This document shows, piece after piece, positions 50,331-63,039 of a stretch of DNA of 64,000 nucleotides. The stretch spans positions 75,668,891 through 75,732,890 of the forward strand of contig CM049317.1 of NCBI GenBank assembly GCA_026874595.1, written 5' to 3'. The stretch's first letter is position 1. Each line of letters opens with the position of its first letter. The translations under genes and the position numbers were made by a program. The stretch comes from Sipunculus nudus (lineage: Eukaryota > Annelida > Sipuncula > Golfingiida > Sipunculidae). Below the pieces are notes generated by a model. That model was not told the DNA's origin. It worked only from the letters and a program-made list of their open reading frames with translations, and searched no databases.

Positions 50331-50980
50331 TGCTAACAAATGTAGGCTCGATCTACAACCCTATCCTATAAAATCATTATTATTATTTATATATATAAAG
50401 CATAATTAAGCTAATTTTTATTTCTTTATCTTATTATGCTGAATACTCTGAACTACATTATCGACAAGAGGTGAAACTAGTGGTCAAAGTCTTGGGGAAA
50501 TCAAATTATAGTTTACAAAAGGAAATGTGATTTAGGGTATTGGCATTCTAAAAAAACATAAGAAACTGTGTAATTCAGTACATGACCTATATAAGGTCTA
50601 TAAAAGACAATAACAAGAAATAAAACTAGATCGATATTTTAATACTGTTTGGTCAATTTATTATTTAAGGTTAAGGAAAAAAGAGATAAAAATGAGGCTT
50701 ATCCTAAATATTTGGTCCATCACTTTAAATGACTGCTTACCAAACGAAAAGCGAACATTGCAGTTGTCGCGCCACTCACATTTATAATATATATGGTCTT
50801 TTTATTTGTTTACAAAAAACTTAGCTTTTAATTAGAAAATGTCACACAGAGAAAAGTGAAGCGTATCGTCTATAATAAAGTATCGGGTATCGCTTTAAGT
50901 GTATTGCAATACGTATTGCAGCAGAATAAAGGCTGACTGATATACCCAGCATTATAAAACAGATATGGACGTGTCAGATC
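50331..50980. other. Intergenic, nothing recognised
   Basis: AT-rich sequence with no element ends or coding signals. Confidence 0.4.
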
Positions 50981-51060
50981 AGGGCAGTGACGGATCCAGA
51001 GTGGTGGTCCAGGCGGTCCGGAACCTCCCTCTTTATTAATATAGCGGTATAATAGAGATA
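50981..51060. mobile_element. Fragment of a GGATCC-type MITE
   Basis: AGTGACGGATCCAGAGTGG followed by TCCAGGCGGTCCGGAACC resembles the left half of the element at 54507-54727. The right half is missing. Confidence 0.5.
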
Positions 51061-51691
51061 AAACCACCTGGGTAAAACGCTATTTTTATTTTATTTTGGT
51101 TTCCTCTTCTGTTCTGCCAGTCACCTTTTAGTCGGTACTTCCCTACACAAACAGAAACATGCCTCACCTGACACTTGAATCTACTTCCAGACAAAGGAAG
51201 TCAGTGTTTGTACACATAAATAAGCAAAACATTAAAACATCAGTCATCTTTAACGACCTGGTATTTTCCCCTGATGCACTTTAGTGTTCGCAGAATGTTT
51301 CTAGAAATCACATATACCTTTCCCTCGGTCAAAAGTAACGTGATTACTGACGCAGTCGTGTTCTAATATTATTTATCAATACGCTGGCTGAGACATGTCT
51401 ACTTAATTTGACATGTTATAGACAAAGGAGTCCTTTATTATCTTTTAATGCTTAACGACAAATAGCATACATAGTTACACTTCTATAATAGGAACATACA
51501 TTTATAGTAACTGCCACGTTAAATTTTACGCGTTAAACTGGCATTTGCTGCTGTCTGAGATAATCGAACGTGGCTGTTTATGACAGAATATTTTGTTTAT
51601 TTATCTTGAGATTTTGAAATTTTACTGGCGCCCTTTGCCTTTACCACTAACAACTAGCGATCTTTCAATGTCCAATCAACAATTTTTGGTT

Positions 51692-51994
51692 AGGCCAAAA
51701 ATAGGCATGGTTCTCAGGCACCGCCCGCGTCAATTTTAACTCCCCGCATCAAATATTTTAATTTTTAGTTCATATTTCAAGAAGATGAATTAATATAAAT
51801 TTGATAAAATTTCTTTGTTATGTAGTGTTTTTACCTGTTTAGAAAAAAAAATCTGTTATTATCATGCTTTTCCCTGATCATATGACATTTTTCATCGAAA
51901 CATACAAAAAAAAGGTATAAAAGTAATAATAATAATCGCCCGCCAGCACTGATTTCTAAAAAAAGTGCCTGAGAACCTAATCCTTTTTTGGCCT
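51692..51994. mobile_element. MITE with ~30-bp terminal inverted repeats
   Basis: The left arm AGGCCAAAAATAGGCATGG-TTCTCAGGCAC (51692-51721) and the reverse complement of 51965-51994 agree at about 26 of 30 positions. Length about 300 bp, AT-rich interior, no coding. Confidence 0.8.
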
Positions 51995-51999
51995 TTCAT

Positions 52000-54119
52000 G
52001 ACTGCCCATTTGAATTCATCTTCACTCTATGTATTCCCGTGAAATTTTTAACTGAGCAGCAGTGATGCTGCGCTCACTTGTAAAACATGAAAAACACCGG
52101 GAAATAACTCAATAGCGAGGCCGACCTTTAGAACCCAGATATAGACATTCCACACCGCAAAATAGGCTCCTGAAACTGTATACTGGCGGTTTTATTGTGA
52201 CTGGACACTTTACGAGCGGGTAGAGCGCCTCTTTTACTCTGCTCTTGCAATTTGTGTTTGGATGTATAACTAAAGAAAAAATGCCATGACGTTTAATAGG
52301 ACAGTTTGCATTAAGTTTTATCAGTCCGTTGTCTGTCTGTCATGACTATCCGGTACAAGGGCACAAATCATAACCGTTTGACCCAGGATATTCCAGCTTC
52401 CCATGCTTAAAGGTCATGGTAGGGTTTCCACAGAGGCCTTCATCAAACGAGTTACCTGCCGAACATTCTCATTTCAGAAACTCAGAAAACTCATATCAGT
52501 AAACATTTATATGACAGGCCAGGTGTCTCCATAACAACAGATTGAATGTCATGAATTAAGAATACTAATTGATCTTGAAATACCGTGAAGAACTGGTGCA
52601 GCAGACTGGCGGCAGTCGTAAAAGATAACTTTACATAACTTTACTTTAAATTTTTACATGTATCTATCAGGAGACGTACGTTGGTTCATCAATGTATGAA
52701 TAGTATTAACAATCGTTGCTTTTAGACACAAAGTTCCAGCTTCACGTCAGGATTTGATGAGATTTCTGAGGAGACGTCCATTTAGATTATGATGGCCTTT
52801 AATTTCTGTATTAAGGGGCAAAAAAACAAATTTCAGTATATATTTCAGAAGTTTGGAAGTCTAACCCTTAGCAGGGCATAAATTCCAATTGGACATAGGA
52901 AGTTCAAAGATAACAAAACGACAGGATGTGCCGGAAACCCCAGATTAATTCACGTGTATTTGTGGTATTTATGTGCTATTGGGCTTTGTTTTATGTCATT
53001 CACATTTACCGAGTGGTCATTGCACTGACCCAGACGCACCCTTATGCAGCCCTATGTGTTGCCATATGACATTTGACCTTTGATATCATTATTGCAGGTA
53101 CCCAGACTCTTTTAAATTATGTTTTCATTATGTCTTGATGTTTGATAAGATACAACCCTTGTTTATAAGCCTGATTCAGCTAATTTAACCTGCAGGCTCA
53201 GCACGACACTTTTGTTTGATCATTTGTACACTATTTAGATAATGTAGAACGTAGAGTCACTAGATCCACATATGTTAGAAATGATCAGGCAAAGAAAAGA
53301 GTTTGTTTTAACATGGATGTATAAGAATATGCTTCATATTTGCACATGCTTAACAGTCAAAATGGAAACTAGGAAAGCAACCATGCCTTTTAAACTGTTT
53401 CGGTCACAGTTGTTATTTTTTAAATTATATTTTTTATCAGTTAAATTATCCTGTAACATGTGCGTCATGGCCACAAGTCCCTCTGTCTGTTCTAAACGGT
53501 CTTTACCAACAACACTTGCAACAAAACCTTTATTAACACGGTCTGGTCCAACACTTGCAAGACCTTCAGGGGTACTTAGAGGTACCATAAGGTAACAAAC
53601 AAGACTTTATTTCCCATGCATGGCCCTGTGTTTACTACTTATGTATCGAAGATCCACGATGATACGCACGGGTTTATAGAAAAAATATGCTATTTAACTG
53701 CTGTTTTGTTAAATATTCATATGTAAGATAGGAAGTATACGACAAGTCAGTGTTCTGTATATATGTGACCTACTTTTTGCATTTACACTTGAACATACCG
53801 ATGCCGAAACATTTTATACTTCTTATTTAGATATAAATAAGCCGTCTGTTGACAGAAAACCTTTCTCATATTTCAGTATTGTAAATTGTATGGTTAATGA
53901 GTGTACATAATAGTTTAGAAAGAACGATCAGGTTGAAAAGGCTCTCATGTAAAAACTCTCATGTAAAAACATGTAATAGTTTCACCTTTCAGCTCAGGGG
54001 CCGAAGGGATCCAAGGCTAGGCCCACAGGCAGGCATGACACAACAGGGTACTTTGACTCGCCTAAAGCTATCTAGGAACCGAATTACCCAGGATTATCTC
54101 CTCTAATCATAGCCTACGT
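52000..54119. other. Intergenic with decayed repeat fragments
   Basis: 52316-52440 resembles a decayed, reversed family A right end and core (GTCCGTTGTCTGTCTGTCAT, CACAAATCATAACC). Open frames around 53272-53595 show no recognisable domain. Confidence 0.45.
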
Positions 54120-55010
54120 AATAAGCCTTCCAGTATACAGACGGATACTGCGTCGACTCTAACCGCGTCGACTCTAACCAGTGCTGATGGTACAGCATTG
54201 CTAGTCAACAAGAAATTGCTCCTCGAAAGCTCGACTTAACACTTCGATAATGTTCTCAGTTGGCCAGTTTCCATCGATGAGGAAGCCATTGATCGCCCCC
54301 TCAGCTGCAGGTGACCATCCACCTTAATCTAGACTTTTCTACAACAGCCGAGGAAGTCTACTGGGATGGCTCCTCGCCAAGGCGCTATACATGCCGAAGT
54401 ACACACGTCAAGAGGGTCAATCCTGTTCAACATGCGTACCTTCCTTTTCCGATCCATGTAGAGCAGAGCTACACGTCCACAGGATTTCCCTGATGCCACC
54501 ATCACAAGCGGATCCAGGGGGGGGGGGGGGTCCAGGGGGTCCGGACCCCCCCCCCCCCCATTTTTCATCAGAAACAACGTTTTTTTTAAGGGCTTCAGAC
54601 AAAATTTTGCCGCCTGGACCCCCCCCCCCCTTTTTCTGACGTGAGGACCTTTTTTTAAGGGTTTTCATTTGTCCTCCTGGGTTGGACCCCCCCCCCCCCT
54701 TTTAATAAATCCTGGATCCGCCCCTGACCATTTAAGAGAACTCAGACTAATCAACGGGTAATCTCACTACTGTCAATTTTATGCAAGATCCTGGTCCGAC
54801 TGCCACTTAACCAACCGCTCAACCACCTGGAACAAGGCTTCTTCCCAGAGAGCCAATGCGACATCCCCAGACTGACGTTTTCCCCGAAGGACTTCAAAAT
54901 TTATAACAAATCCTCGAGAAACTTGCGGCCAACCACCCCGTTTGACCCGGCCTCATCTCCAAATTTGATGGGGAACGCAGAACCGTTTCTTTCGAGAGAA
55001 AACGCGGGCC
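54120..55010 (+). pseudogene. LINE reverse-transcriptase relic, interrupted by a MITE
   Basis: Broken frames give GTALLVNKKLLLESS-stop-HFDNVLSWP and IDEEAIDRP (54190-54310), then after the MITE LLSILCKILVRLPLNQPL and NHLEQGFFPESQCD (54766-54862). These match the linker and the conserved 'ISLLSIAGKILARVLLNRL...LEQGLLPESQCGF'-like stretch of non-LTR reverse transcriptases (jockey/CR1-like group). Stops and frameshifts throughout show a dead copy. The catalytic YxDD region was not seen. Confidence 0.75.
54507..54727. mobile_element. GGATCC-type MITE inside the LINE relic
   Basis: Left arm CGGATCCAGG then poly-G; right arm CCTGGATCCGCCCCTGA. The interior has poly-C runs (54547-54559, 54620-54630, 54686-54699) and TCCGGACC. 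The flanks at 54506 and 54728 both belong to the LINE frame, so the MITE is the younger insertion. Confidence 0.75.
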
Positions 55011-56108
55011 GTGGAGGCTAATTGGGCTCTGAGCGGCACGACATCCCCAAATGCTCAATCTGTGATAGACTTAGTATGCGTCTCTGTACGGAGAATGCTT
55101 TCTAATGGTTTCCAGTATGTTATTTCTAAATGTCCTTCCATTGACCACAAAGACAAACATAACCAAGCTAACAAAGCCTTAACTATGGCAGCTTCATTGT
55201 TTTCTTGCTCAAATAGGAAAATGAAGCATATTATCCAGGTGCACAGTAAATGGAAGCAATGAGAGCAAATTTATAACCAGAAATGACTTGTTGCTAAGGG
55301 TCAAGGTCATAGGGTGCAGCAAGAATAGTGGCTTCTAGCTACCTGCATATTTTCTTGTTTCTAACTTATTAGAAATGTTTCACACACCCACACATTTCAC
55401 ATTTCAAGATATCAAAATAATTAAACCATCAGAACCGTTTGAATATTGGATTAAATATCTACCTGGTAACTGATTTAAGAAAATAAAGCATCTGTCTTAA
55501 AAAATATCAATGCATTTTTTAGGGTGCGACATATTAATGAAACGGAGGAAAATAAATGTACTTTTCTTAATGTAACTGTATCATCTAGTGAAAACAATAC
55601 GGGAAAACACTTACTCTGCCATAAAAATTTTGATGAAATGTTAATTCTTAATTGGGAATTTTCGTATTAAATGATTCTTTATTTCCTCCTTTATACGAAA
55701 ACGGTACAATCAAAAGGAATATGACAAAATATTACAAAGAACACAATAATAACAAGAATCTGCATGGTAACTGTACATGGCGTTAGGTTATATGTAACGT
55801 TCTGTGATACTCATAAGTTAAACTGGAGAAAAATTACAACAATTCCCTCATAAAGAATGGCAATACATAATATTTTCATAATAGCATGGTAACCCTGAAT
55901 AAATGTTGCAAAGAGTCAACCTTTATCAGTATAAACTTAATATATTCATCGAGGTCTTCAAAAAGACTAGATTGATATCCAAAACACATCAACAAAAGTA
56001 GATACGGCTGTACCTTTTTACTGACTTCCAAAGTCTGTTCTTTTTATTTCTGGGGAGGTACATATCTCCGTAAGCTATCTGACTTGGTGATAACTCGATT
56101 GAATGAAT
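55011..56108. other. Intergenic, nothing recognised
   Basis: An 83-codon plus frame follows the LINE relic directly (55011-55262) without similarity I can name. Confidence 0.4.
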
Positions 56109-56126
56109 GGGGGGGGGGGGGGGGGG
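56109..56126. repeat. Poly-G run
   Basis: Eighteen consecutive G bases. Confidence 0.95.
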
Positions 56127-58709
56127 CAACTAACACAGATCAACCGTAGCAATCAATTTAATGCAACAACTTAGTACTTCGCTTATCAAGCACACAGCTA
56201 CTTCACAGCAGTCTGCTGTGTCGTCTACAGCACTACACAAGTTCACCAAAACAGCCTGTCTTGAGCTAAAATTACAACGGCAATGTCTTGCAAATCTAGA
56301 GCTCTATGCACTTCACGTCGATCAAATAAAGTTTCCCAAAACTTATTTCTTTCAAAGCAAAGATTCGGACAACAAGTCAAAAGATGACATTAAATATAAT
56401 TTTGATGAGTAGTGCAAAAAAAAAAAAAAATAATATACTATCACCATTATTAACTTCAGATGATAGTAGTTCCATAACACCAATCTTTTTTAACGTAATG
56501 TACACATGACCTTCCTTATTAGAATATAAATTCTCCTACCAAGTTCAATATCGTGCCTTTTTTTCCTAATTGGTTTTGTCGTTTTGCCAGGTCAATTTGA
56601 CTTTTGAGCAAAAACCGAGTGCTAATATGTTTAAATATTTATTATATATGTTAACCTTGCAACATAGCACCTAAAAATAGTCATTGTGATACATTAACTC
56701 TTCGTAACTAGTAACATAAAGATTTCGTTTAGGTGTTTATTACAAATTTAGAGAGCATACCTCCGCCAACATCTGGATCCATATCAACATCCACCAAACA
56801 TTTAAGGGACTAACCATGAAAATTAAAGTAGTTGTTCCTTGGCCCATGGTCCACTTTTTTCACAAAACCGCTTGAAATCAATAAGAAATTACGTATAGAG
56901 CCAATAAGGTATTCTGGTTTGGTTTGTGCAATATGTATGTCGGAACACTTGCTGATTTCAGGTAACCCAGTATCGTATACAGTATAAGCTCCGTGTATCC
57001 TGGTACTCACTAGTGGAAAAATATTTTGCTTTATTTATACAAAACATATAAAAAATGACCCTGTTGTACTTAAATTATGATTTAGCTATTTCGTCAATCC
57101 ATTGTTCCATTATTGCATCACCGACATCATTATCTCACTTGCTGATACAGAAGGCATAGAAATCGTTCTCTTTCGGTCAATTTATCAAATAAGTATATCT
57201 AAATCTTCTCAATGAATTGTAAGGCGTTTTGTGGATATTTTAGTCATGAGCCAAGAAAGATTTGATAAATTAGGCGGATGATTATTTTTTTAATATATTT
57301 TGTGAGAATAATACAAGACATAAGGGGCAGTGTACTCTATATTTAATGCCACATCCTCTCTCATATCTCACTGACCTATCCCAAATTTAATGAAATGTTA
57401 CTTAGACCAAAATTCATCACGAACTTTCATTAAACTCTTGAAGCTAATGTGTGTCAACTTATTAGCAAGCAAAAACATTTGCAACGCTAATCACATATCC
57501 GTCAGCTAATGTCTTTGTGCGGGCAATAACATAACATTTAGGAGCAAATAGGCTTTCTATTGGGTAGCTTTCTCAATAAACCATTTTACTCGTTATTGAT
57601 AATCTTTTGTATGCTGTGGACATCAGGTAATTCACATTTCCAGTAGGATGAGACATAAAAAGGACAGATAATTAACATTGAATGAAATGCATATGTTTTC
57701 CGGAAGAGTACGTTTAGAAGCATGTAAGGGGAAAAAAACAAGCGGATTTTTTTAGAAAAAGTATCAAAATGAATTCCTTTTGAAAGTAACCATACTTCTT
57801 TCAAATCATTATATGTATCCAGATTTAGCATTTATTTAAATCTAAATGTTATAACCTGTCATGTGAAAAAAGATGTGTTTACAAAGTTTTGGCGACTATG
57901 GAAGAATTTACTGTTGTTTTTGAATGCCACAGAGGTCATCATCTGGATACCCTGATTGTTTCGTCCATATGATTCAAACAAATATTGCAAAACTTTTACC
58001 ATGATTCTTTCTGGATTTATATATTTCCCGAACCAATAGATCGTAAGAAATAAAACACTACGCTCAGATTAGTTCTTAAAATAAGTATCTAGAAACCGGT
58101 AAGGGCGGGAGCTACATACCCCCATAACTCAAATGATTAAATATTACCGTTGATTTTAGTCAAGAAATAAATACAAGACTTCGTCCCGTCGAAAATGTAA
58201 TAGCTACATAAACATTTACAGTTATAAACATGTACATTGTCTTATGTCATTACTTGATTGTGGCTGAATTCAACATATATCTTGCAAAACTATCACGGAC
58301 TTAGTATCACCAATTATCCTGTTTTATACGTTGCTGTGGTCAGGTATGTGATTAAACACAGTCCACGTGCGTCTGTTTACCACAACAAGACTGAATGCCG
58401 AAATTCGGATCATACACAACTCCCAACCAAGAATAAGTAACATGAAAGAAGATACACACAAGAAACACCGATTGGAAGCTTGAAAACTCAAGTTTTGTTG
58501 AAGCCACGGGGTACGGCCAACAGGTGGCGTCAGGGCTATGTTTATGTATTGCCCCACTGATCTCGGCCGTTGAAAGCTACCAGTTGTGTACAGGAGAATA
58601 AGCAAACGGATCAAAATAAAATACTGACAATAATATAATATTTTAAGGAGAAAAAAAAAAAAACACATAAAGTTTAAGTGTATGACACTGTGTATATTTA
58701 ATATACCTA
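56127..58709. other. Intergenic, nothing recognised
   Basis: A 44-bp stretch at 58350-58393 (AAACACAGTCCACGTGCGTC) resembles 37100-37146 (AAACACAGTCCACATGTCTC), pointing to a dispersed repeat of unknown kind. No exons are supported. Confidence 0.4.
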
Positions 58710-58859
58710 GGGTCTGTTGCAGTAAGATGACTTAAGTCAGATAGGTGACTGACGCCCAAGGCTATATGCGAATCACTACGGTAACCATTATGACGTTACA
58801 ATTGTAACTGTGGTATTTAGGCCTGCTACTTTGCGGTAAAATGTTATTGCAACAGACCC
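58710..58859. mobile_element. 150-bp MITE
   Basis: GGTCTGTTGCAGTAA at the left and TTATTGCAACAGACC at the right form 15-bp inverted repeats with one mismatch. The interior is 120 bp, non-coding. Confidence 0.8.
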
Positions 58860-59230
58860 CCCTCGTATGTGAATAGATCGCATTAATATAAACCCAAAAC
58901 GTAACTTAATTTAATAAGCTGTTCAGAGAAAACAATTCTTGCCTTTAGGATGTAAATGCTTTCCAAAATATAACTTTTCTTATGATCTTGTCTCTTTTTA
59001 CTTTGTTTTATATTTCGGTCGCTGTTTTTACTAATCTTTTAAGTATTTAAAAAAAGCTGAAGGAAATGTAAAATATTAATAAAAAATTGACACCATGTTA
59101 TATTGCTTTCAGGAAGTTGCAGAGCCAGAATGCATTAAGTGTAACATTTTTACAAACAAAACATATTTTCTTCATATTTGAAGCTTGCATTGAATATTAC
59201 TTTTTTCAATCTGTCTTATCTACTGAAATG

Positions 59231-59449
59231 TTAATTCTTCATTGGAAGCTTTCTCAAACGTGTATGTCTGATATATCTTCCAAGATTCCTCCCTATAATT
59301 TGCACCTCAGAAGATGGCTGGTCCAGGGTCGTGCTGGCGTCATCAGAACGTGTTTGGGTAATACAAGAAGCTTCGCCACTGGTATCCCGATTTTTTTGGC
59401 TGCTGTCTGTGGCCGCATCATCCGAACTAGTGCTCTCAGTATCTACAGT
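59231..59449 (-). CDS. Lectin-like receptor exon 10 (tail end and stop)
   Basis: 73 codons including TAA at 59233-59231. Asp/Ser/Thr-rich (TVDTESTSSDDAATDSS), then a basic end (GRYIRHTRLRKLPMKN). Acceptor ACATCCATTAG. No AATAAA was noticed just downstream, so the poly-A site is unknown. Confidence 0.65.
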   Translation of the reverse strand, partial: TVDTESTSSDDAATDSSQKNRDTSGEASCITQTRSDDASTTLDQPSSEVQIIGRNLGRYIRHTRLRKLPMKN

Positions 59450-62400
59450 CTAATGGATGTAATACACACATGAATGAATGTTTACCTGGCCAAATTAATC
59501 TACAGATAGAAAAAAATTGCTACCAAAATAATGGATCTCTTAAGAGAATGTAACATTCCTCTACTGGACTGGTAAATAATAGTTCATATCAGCATTCAGC
59601 GGGCTTAATAGTAACAATGTTGGAATTTTTTAATCCTTAAAGCTGCGGAAACGTCCGTCAAAACAAGGTCTCACCTGAATCTGCATAACGGTTTGCTGGA
59701 TTTCTTTGGACTTCAGCCCCTGTTCCTGAGAGCCAGTTGCATTAGGTATCGACGAATAGTACGGAAGGTCTTCGTCATGACTATTGACGGTTGATGGCAC
59801 AGCATGGCTGGGTCTCCTAATAATAAAATTGCAAGATTTTGTGTTGTTTCACGATTTGAAAACAGTTGCATTTTACATATCTTTCTTTTATACTTTACAA
59901 ATTTCTCTGTAATAATTTTTATTTCAATAATTGTATAATGGTGCACAACCAACAATATTGGATTGCTATATAGCCTGACCAACGACTGGTGTGATTGCTA
60001 TTAACCTTGGTAGCAGGTACAGCTCGGTCATCACGGTAGGCGAAGGAAATCGAACCCGTGGTCCAGTACGTTTGGTATTCTGAAACAGTTAAAAAAAGCC
60101 CACATTATACATTATAACACAAGGATTGGATGTTCATATATGAAAGTTCTACAAAATTGAATTTACACATTATTAAAGACCAAGGTAACCTCTAGCGAAG
60201 CTGAATGATTTCTTGTTGTCTCTGGTATTGTCGTATAGTACTGAAGCTCTTCATTCAGTCCCGATGGTGATGATGCTGTGATGTAAGAATGTGCTATCGA
60301 TGCTACGTGTGACGAGCCAGCAGTGGTAGTCCTTGTTGGAATTCAAATAAAAAAAATAACATGTTTAATGTTAATTTTTCATACGTGTTGTTTAAAATAC
60401 ATCGCATTATTTGCCAGTAATATTTTCCATATATTTATAACGCATTGTTGGTTCAAAGTCTCAATCTCATTTAAACTTCTATTCTTGCTTTGTGAAATTC
60501 ATTAAACTAAAGTTTGTTACGGAGTCATATCGGCAAAAGTTTCAGAATTCATTCTTTAAAAAGGGCATAGTAAAAACCATTCAAAGAGTTTGCAGGTATG
60601 TGTGTGCCTGTGAGTGTAAGATAGACACCTACCGACGGTTCCAAAGTATATAGATCGCCAAGCATACCACGATCAAAATCAGAACGGCAATAAGAGTCAG
60701 CTCTATGCTGTTGCCACGGGGAGCCGAGTACAGTGATGTTGTGCTGGGAATATTCTGGGCATATTCTGTTGAGACAGCACTATTCATCCCGGGTGTGGGA
60801 TGACCGGTGTATACGCCTAGGGAACCAAGGGAACCATACTTGTGATATGTTGTGCTGGGAATATTCTGGGCATATTCTGTTGAGACAGCACTATTCACCC
60901 CGGGTGTGGGATGACCGGTGTATACGCCTAGTGAACCAAGGGAACCATACGTGTGATATGTGAAACAAATATTTTTGATTAAATGTTAAAGCGAATGCAT
61001 TGAACTGAAAATTAGTGACATTCGAAAATATAGTAAAGCGAGCAATATTGTTACACCATTTCTGGCGGATGACGTTAAAGCTTACATATTTTTATTTTAT
61101 TCAAAATTATGGATATTATACCATTAGCCGTCAAAGGGGAATAGTGGCTAATTATCTTTCCCGGTAAGTCAGAAGTGGACAGACAGAGGGCGTTGCTGTG
61201 AGAGTTGCAGTTGGCTCTTCTCCAATAGGATTCTCCTTTCTCTGGAGATATGACTGCACATCGATGCAACTTGTTACTTTGTCCTGCCAGCCAGCCGTGT
61301 TTGACTACTAATGCCGTAAAGTAAAATAAGAAAGGCTATGGGGGAAAAACGTAGCCATTAATGACATAACCAGAACATTAGATTTACTATTAGCGTGCGC
61401 TGCTAGGTACAACGTTGAACAACGCTGTAACCACGTGCTACTCTGAATTATTTACCGGCTATTAAATTAAAGCATTCATAAATGATTCCTGGTTGTAAAC
61501 CCTCGTTTATTAATTTATCTTCAGCACATAAAATACTTAAAATACCCCTTAAGATAAGTTTTACTTAAACCTACCATAGGTATCATTAGATTTCCATCGT
61601 TCCTTTGTCAGACCGATCCAGAATTCGATACAATTTCCGTTGAAATGTTTCTCTATTTGTTGAGGGATGTTGGTGGCCAGTCCTGAATAGCTGTCCTCGC
61701 AGAATCTGGAGGCAAAGTACCAGTCACCTTTTTTGGGACCACATATGGGTATAAAACACTGGGTAGAATATACGATGCATGTTGATTTTGTACAATTATA
61801 GCAGCCTGCAATACAAAAGCATCATTTATCATATTTTACGATCGATTTTGTGGTGAAAGCCAAAGAAACTTATCAATGAAGAAAGATTACACAGCTTACA
61901 AAGCTTACGTAGTAAATAAATCCCATTCAAACATGTACTGGGAATGGAACAGTAAAAAATGTATCTGCTCTTTAATATATACGGTTACGTTCAAAGTCCT
62001 GAAATATACATTTCACAGTTATTGCAAAAGTGCAAGCGAACATAATCCTTGCCAACGGAATCCCTGCTCCGTTTAAGACAGACGTTACCAGTAGATATAA
62101 CGTTTGTGCACATATAAAGTGTTCCCACATAGTAAAACATTTTTACCGATCTTGCATATGAAACCCCCGATCTTCGTGGAACAGGACATGGCGTACATAC
62201 TACCAGATTTAGGTCTTAAGGAGGCACATCTCAAATGTTTCCAATTACTCCGTAGAACCATATCTGGCCACATATTAAACGATTTAACAAAATACCATAG
62301 ACTACAACCGATCTTGCATCAGTATAATCAAACCTACGTTCGCCGTTCATAGTGTGTAAAAAATAACACTTAAATGACAGGCATGCCAGGTTAGCCAAGT

Positions 62401-62999
62401 GCAATACTGATAAAAAACGGCAGTTGTGATTATTAACACCAAACTAATTCCTTAATCGTTTACCCTAACGTCATTCCAGTTATTTCAATAATAGCTCAGT
62501 AATTTGTTATATGTTTATCGGTTATTTGTTCATATAGATCACCAAATACTAATTAAATTATTTAACATTTGTTATTTTTTATTTATTATATATGAAATGT
62601 CTAAACAATTTTTGCCCTTTGTTCTAATATCCCTTTTTTATCTTAATTCAAATGAAGCTGGCTTATATCAAATGCCTTTAATACTATAAATACAAAATGA
62701 TATTAAAATAAATAACAAACTTACAGGGCACTGCACGCCCATCAGGATCATCCGACCACGACCAATATGCCATTTCCACAAGATATATATCCAGCCAAAA
62801 GAAGGACAAACCAGCATTTTTCAGTGCTTTCAAAGTGGCATTTTCTATATCAGGTTTGTTAACAACTGGTAGTGATTTGTTGAGGTTTCTGCAGTAATTA
62901 AGTGCCTCCACCTGGGTCACATTCGATGCAATGCTCATCCCTGTGGAGACAATAATAATGATGATGATGATGATGATGATGAAAATAATTATAATAATA

Positions 63000-63039
<40 letters not shown>

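Noticed and set aside
54329-54668. Pro/Gly-rich open frames on both strands
   Set aside because: Produced by the poly-G and poly-C runs of the MITE.
58324-58668. 114-codon minus frame with a hydrophobic start
   Set aside because: The start translates a poly-A/T tract, and no domain or exon boundary supports it.
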